This document shows, piece by piece, positions 61,249-64,000 of a stretch of 64,000 bases of DNA. Made by a program: the position numbers and the translations under genes. This DNA is from Allopusillimonas ginsengisoli (lineage in GTDB: Bacteria > Pseudomonadota > Gammaproteobacteria > Burkholderiales > Burkholderiaceae_B). Numbering within the stretch: position 1 is the stretch's first letter; each line of letters opens with the position of its first letter. The notes beneath the pieces were generated by a model that searched no databases, was not told where the DNA came from, and worked only from the letters and a program-made list of their open reading frames with translations. Location: assembly GCF_004153455.1 (NCBI RefSeq), contig NZ_SDQE01000001.1:186001-250000 (forward strand), read 5' to 3'.

Positions 61249-63192
61249 TCACTGCAGGCTGCGAAGCCTGTCGGCGAAGTGTTCAACCACCAGCTTTGCA
61301 CCAAATTTGGATAAATGGTTGCCGTCGGAGTAAATGAGATTGCCGCCTTTCAGGGTAATGCACCGCCCCTGATCGCACAGGGCATCGTAAGGATTCAGGA
61401 ACACCAGATCGTCACGCTTTGCTGCGAACTGCGCAATGGCTGCATTCACGTCATAGCCATTACCCTGCTCTGCCTCGATTTCCAGCCGCTTGAGGCAAAT
61501 CATGGGGAGATAGTCCGGCCGTTGCAGGCAGGCAGCCGTGCCCTGTGAAGAACCCGCCCCCGGTGCGGTGCCGATCAAGAACAGTGTACGGCCCTCTGCC
61601 TTGTTCAGAAGATCCCGTAGGGTGTCCAGGACAAACGCCATGTACTCTTCGTCATTGAATTGCAGCGACGTGCCATCTTCTTTAGCGACGATTTTTCGAT
61701 AGCCGGGCCAATTCAGCGACATAACCAGCGGGGCGCGCCCGGGTTGCGCCACGAAATCGAGCACATCACCCATGCGTTCCACACACACCTCGCGTGGCTT
61801 ACCCGCCAGCAATGCCGTGTATCCAGGCCGAAAATAACAGGCATCGCGCAAGGAGGTTTGCCACTTCTGGCCTTCCGTATTCAGGAAATGGTCGAGCGCA
61901 CCCGCATACTGGCGGGCCAAGCTGTCACCCAATATCAGTGCAGATGGTTGCGCGGCAGCGTGATCGCCGATCTCGTAATGACCAAATTCATAACCTTCGC
62001 CTCCATATTCGCGCTCGTGAAAATCCTTGGCGTGCGCCAATCGTTGGCGGTATGCGTCGTTTTCCCGGAAAGGCAAGCCGTTCCCCTTCACCACAACTAG
62101 CGCAGGCACAACGCAAAGCAATCCCCAGGCCGCACATTTCGCCGCATTGCGCATAGGATTTGCCCCCAGGCGACCACGCCGGAAACGATTTTCCACATAG
62201 CTATACAAAGGGGCGGCCAGTAAAAAAGACAGGCTTAGCAACACAAGGCGGTCGCCGATCTCCAGGGGACGATAGATATAGTATTTATAGAATACGATGA
62301 GCGGCCAATGCACCAAATAAAGAGAATAGGAAATCAGGCCGGTGGCGACCACCAATCGATTGCGCAATAGAGCACCCAGATATTTGGCACGCCCCCCGGC
62401 GATGCACAGCATTGCCCCAACTGCGGGAAACAGGGCATTGACTCCTGGAAATACGGTCGAGGCATCAAATCGCAGCGCGCCGTACAGGATTAATGCAAGG
62501 CCGATGGCCATCATGCCCTCGAGACCCGCGTTGGCGTGAGGACGATAGCGCTCCAGCCAGGGGATAAGCCCGCCGGCTGCAAATTCGAACACGCGAAAAG
62601 GCATCAGATAGTAATTGGCGGTGGGATCCACGCCAGCCATCCACTGCGACGCCACGAGAGATACCAGGCCCACCGCACCAAGGACATACGGGACTGCCGC
62701 CGGCCTGGCGCGATAAGCCAGCCAGATAATGAGCGGCCAGATCAGATAAAACTGCTGCTCAACGCCTAGCGACCAGGTATGAAGCAATGGGTTCAGTTCG
62801 GACGACTGATCGAAGTATCCGGCGCTTTGCCAGAACAGAAAATTGGAAACCGAAAAGAACGACGCGACAGTCGACTCGGCCAGTGCCCGATAGTGAACGG
62901 CCGCAAACACCAGGAAACCGAGCGCCAGGACCCCAAGCAATGTTACGACCAAGGCCGGGTAGAGCCGGGCAATGCGCCTTTCCATGAAAGACAGAAAGGC
63001 GAACCGCCCTGCATTGCAATCTCGCAGCAAAATGCCGGTAATGAGGTAGCCGGAAATGACAAAGAAAATGTCTACCCCGACAAAACCGCCGCTGATCCAG
63101 GCAAATCCAACATGGAACAACAGCACGCAGACGACCGCGATGGCGCGCAGGCCATCCACTTCCGCTTGGTAATTGGCAGGTTGTTGAGTCAT
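61249..63192 (-). CDS. OafA/YrhL-type acyltransferase with SGNH domain
   Basis: A 647-residue membrane O-acyltransferase. The N-terminal half has about ten membrane segments, opening YQAEVDGLRAIAVVCVLLFH with the essential His27 and GVDIFFVISGYLITG. The C-terminal part (from about 410) is an SGNH hydrolase-like periplasmic domain: block I ALILGDSLARQY and the late DGNHLSKFG with the Asp-His pair. Such proteins transfer acetyl groups to lipopolysaccharide, O-antigen or other surface glycans. The start is uncertain (63192 used; 63228 also possible). No glycan genes are nearby. Confidence 0.88.
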   Translation of the reverse strand: MTQQPANYQAEVDGLRAIAVVCVLLFHVGFAWISGGFVGVDIFFVISGYLITGILLRDCNAGRFAFLSFMERRIARLYPALVVTLLGVLALGFLVFAAVHYRALAESTVASFFSVSNFLFWQSAGYFDQSSELNPLLHTWSLGVEQQFYLIWPLIIWLAYRARPAAVPYVLGAVGLVSLVASQWMAGVDPTANYYLMPFRVFEFAAGGLIPWLERYRPHANAGLEGMMAIGLALILYGALRFDASTVFPGVNALFPAVGAMLCIAGGRAKYLGALLRNRLVVATGLISYSLYLVHWPLIVFYKYYIYRPLEIGDRLVLLSLSFLLAAPLYSYVENRFRRGRLGANPMRNAAKCAAWGLLCVVPALVVVKGNGLPFRENDAYRQRLAHAKDFHEREYGGEGYEFGHYEIGDHAAAQPSALILGDSLARQYAGALDHFLNTEGQKWQTSLRDACYFRPGYTALLAGKPREVCVERMGDVLDFVAQPGRAPLVMSLNWPGYRKIVAKEDGTSLQFNDEEYMAFVLDTLRDLLNKAEGRTLFLIGTAPGAGSSQGTAACLQRPDYLPMICLKRLEIEAEQGNGYDVNAAIAQFAAKRDDLVFLNPYDALCDQGRCITLKGGNLIYSDGNHLSKFGAKLVVEHFADRLRSLQ

Positions 63193-63309
63193 CACGCCAG
63201 GGGGAGTATGAGCAAGGATGTGGGGCATTGTAGTGGCGAGGTCGGCGGGTTCAAGCCGACATCATGTCACGAGTTGTAAAGCACGCTGGTAACAGAGATA
63301 ATTCTGCGC

Positions 63310-64000
63310 ATGACTCTCCAAGCGCTCTGCTACGACTACGACCGTATCGAATCCATTGTGTCCGGCTTTGTGCCGCGCTGGCACGCAGCAGGCTTCGACG
63401 CGATCATCGCCATCGCCCGCGGCGGCCTGATACCGGCGCTGATGGCCTCCTCTGCGCTCAGCCTTCCAATGCATGCGCTTGCGTATTCGCGTAAGGATCG
63501 GCGCGTTTCCTGGTACACCACCACGCAACCCCCAAAAGCCTGTCGCATCCTCTTGGTCGAAGATATCGCCGGACGTGGCACCACCCTGCTCGACAGTGTG
63601 GATTTTCTGCGCGGGCTTGGCCATCAGGTGCAGGTATTCGCCCTGGCTTACGATGCCGAATCCCGTATCCAGCCAGACTTCGGCGTGGAAGTGCCGTCCG
63701 GCTTTCGTGCCTGGTTTCCCTGGGAACGCACGTCCATCACCGCCGCCTTCGACGCCACGGATAACCAACCGGACAAGCCCGAGTACGACTATGCGTCGTG
63801 GGCCATAGACCTGGATGGGGTGTTGCTGATGGATTTACCCGAAGAGCAATACGCCCAGGCCTTGCATGAAACCTTAGCGCAGCGCGACTTACTGCTGCCC
63901 AGCGAAATATTGCCGCAACTGGATCTTGCTTCGGTCACCATCATCACCGGACGACCCGAGCAGGACCGCGAACGCACCCGCGTCTGGCTGGCCAGGCATG
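63310..64000 (+). CDS. Phosphoribosyltransferase-HAD fusion protein, cut by the window end
   Basis: An open frame from the ATG at 63310 to the edge, at least 230 codons and no stop. Residues 30-130 match type I phosphoribosyltransferases (IAIARGGLIPALMASS, then the PRPP loop LLVEDIAGRGTTLLDS at 82-97). From about 160 a second domain begins with WAIDLDGVLLM (Asp167 and Asp169 as in HAD motif I) and IITGRP (motif II) near 215. It may recycle a nucleobase and dephosphorylate or regulate the product. Sequence right of the window is needed for the end. Confidence 0.75.
   Translation, partial: MTLQALCYDYDRIESIVSGFVPRWHAAGFDAIIAIARGGLIPALMASSALSLPMHALAYSRKDRRVSWYTTTQPPKACRILLVEDIAGRGTTLLDSVDFLRGLGHQVQVFALAYDAESRIQPDFGVEVPSGFRAWFPWERTSITAAFDATDNQPDKPEYDYASWAIDLDGVLLMDLPEEQYAQALHETLAQRDLLLPSEILPQLDLASVTIITGRPEQDRERTRVWLARH

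Noticed and set aside
1-64000. CRISPR arrays, rRNA genes or prophage structural genes
   Set aside because: I saw no regularly spaced repeats, no rRNA sequence and no phage head, tail or integrase genes.

Overview
The window looks like a chromosomal segment of a betaproteobacterium, most probably of the Alcaligenaceae (Bordetella, Achromobacter, Pusillimonas and relatives). The grounds are the three tripartite-tricarboxylate (Bug-type) periplasmic binding proteins, the many LysR regulators, the MmgE/PrpD paralogs, a CysB-like regulator and the density of ABC importers for organic acids and amino acids. I cannot fix the genus from the sequence alone. Almost the whole window is accessory catabolism: small importers paired with a few enzymes and a local regulator.

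Layout. 0.3-2.6 kb: an NlpC/P60 lipoprotein, a cysteine-rich DUF2325 protein behind a possible Fur box, and a CysB-like regulator. 2.8-6.6 kb: mmsA and a Liv-type binding protein, divergent from a LysR regulator. 6.7-13.4 kb: eda, then a leftward operon of a PfkB kinase, a D-2-hydroxyacid dehydrogenase and a polar amino-acid-type ABC importer. It lies behind a LacI-family regulator and a perfect copy of the PtxS operator, and I read it as a 2-ketogluconate (kgu) operon whose usual MFS transporter has been replaced by an ABC importer. 13.6-20.5 kb: a LacI regulator, a ribose-type ABC importer, a TIM-barrel isomerase/epimerase and a Gfo/Idh/MocA oxidoreductase. 20.7-23.8 kb: zwf-pgl-glk, feeding glucose into 6-phosphogluconate. 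These three blocks converge on the Entner-Doudoroff pathway, although edd is not in the window.

23.8-34.1 kb: a leftward operon with a Liv-type importer, in which LivM, LivG and LivF are fused into one 838-residue protein, plus two SDRs, an L-carnitine/L-gulonate dehydrogenase-like enzyme and a beta-keto acid cleavage enzyme. Divergent from it are a GntR regulator and an adenine deaminase. 34.2-36.4 kb: cold-shock protein, 3-methyladenine DNA glycosylase, tRNA-Arg(ACG) and a decayed IS3 transposase.

36.4-51.5 kb is the most unusual part. It is a closely packed leftward run of twelve genes: three MmgE/PrpD proteins, two lactonase-like metallo-beta-lactamase proteins, three Bug binding proteins, two beta-hydroxyacid dehydrogenases, one SDR and one isocitrate lyase/PEP mutase-family lyase. 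A divergent LysR gene sits at its head, with a fourth MmgE/PrpD gene and a TauE/SafE permease beyond. It reads as a complete route for an unidentified, probably hydroxylated or lactone-forming polycarboxylic acid.

52.5-54.4 kb is a decay zone with transposase fragments and a wrecked vapBC toxin-antitoxin pair that is visible only by reading through frameshifts. 54.4-59.8 kb holds a PhyH dioxygenase, an amidase, an M20 amidohydrolase and a DppA-like binding protein. 60.1-60.5 kb has a guanidine-II (mini-ykkC) riboswitch directly upstream of a Gdx/SugE guanidinium exporter. The window ends with a periplasmic peroxiredoxin, an OafA-type acyltransferase and the start of a phosphoribosyltransferase-HAD fusion that runs off the edge.
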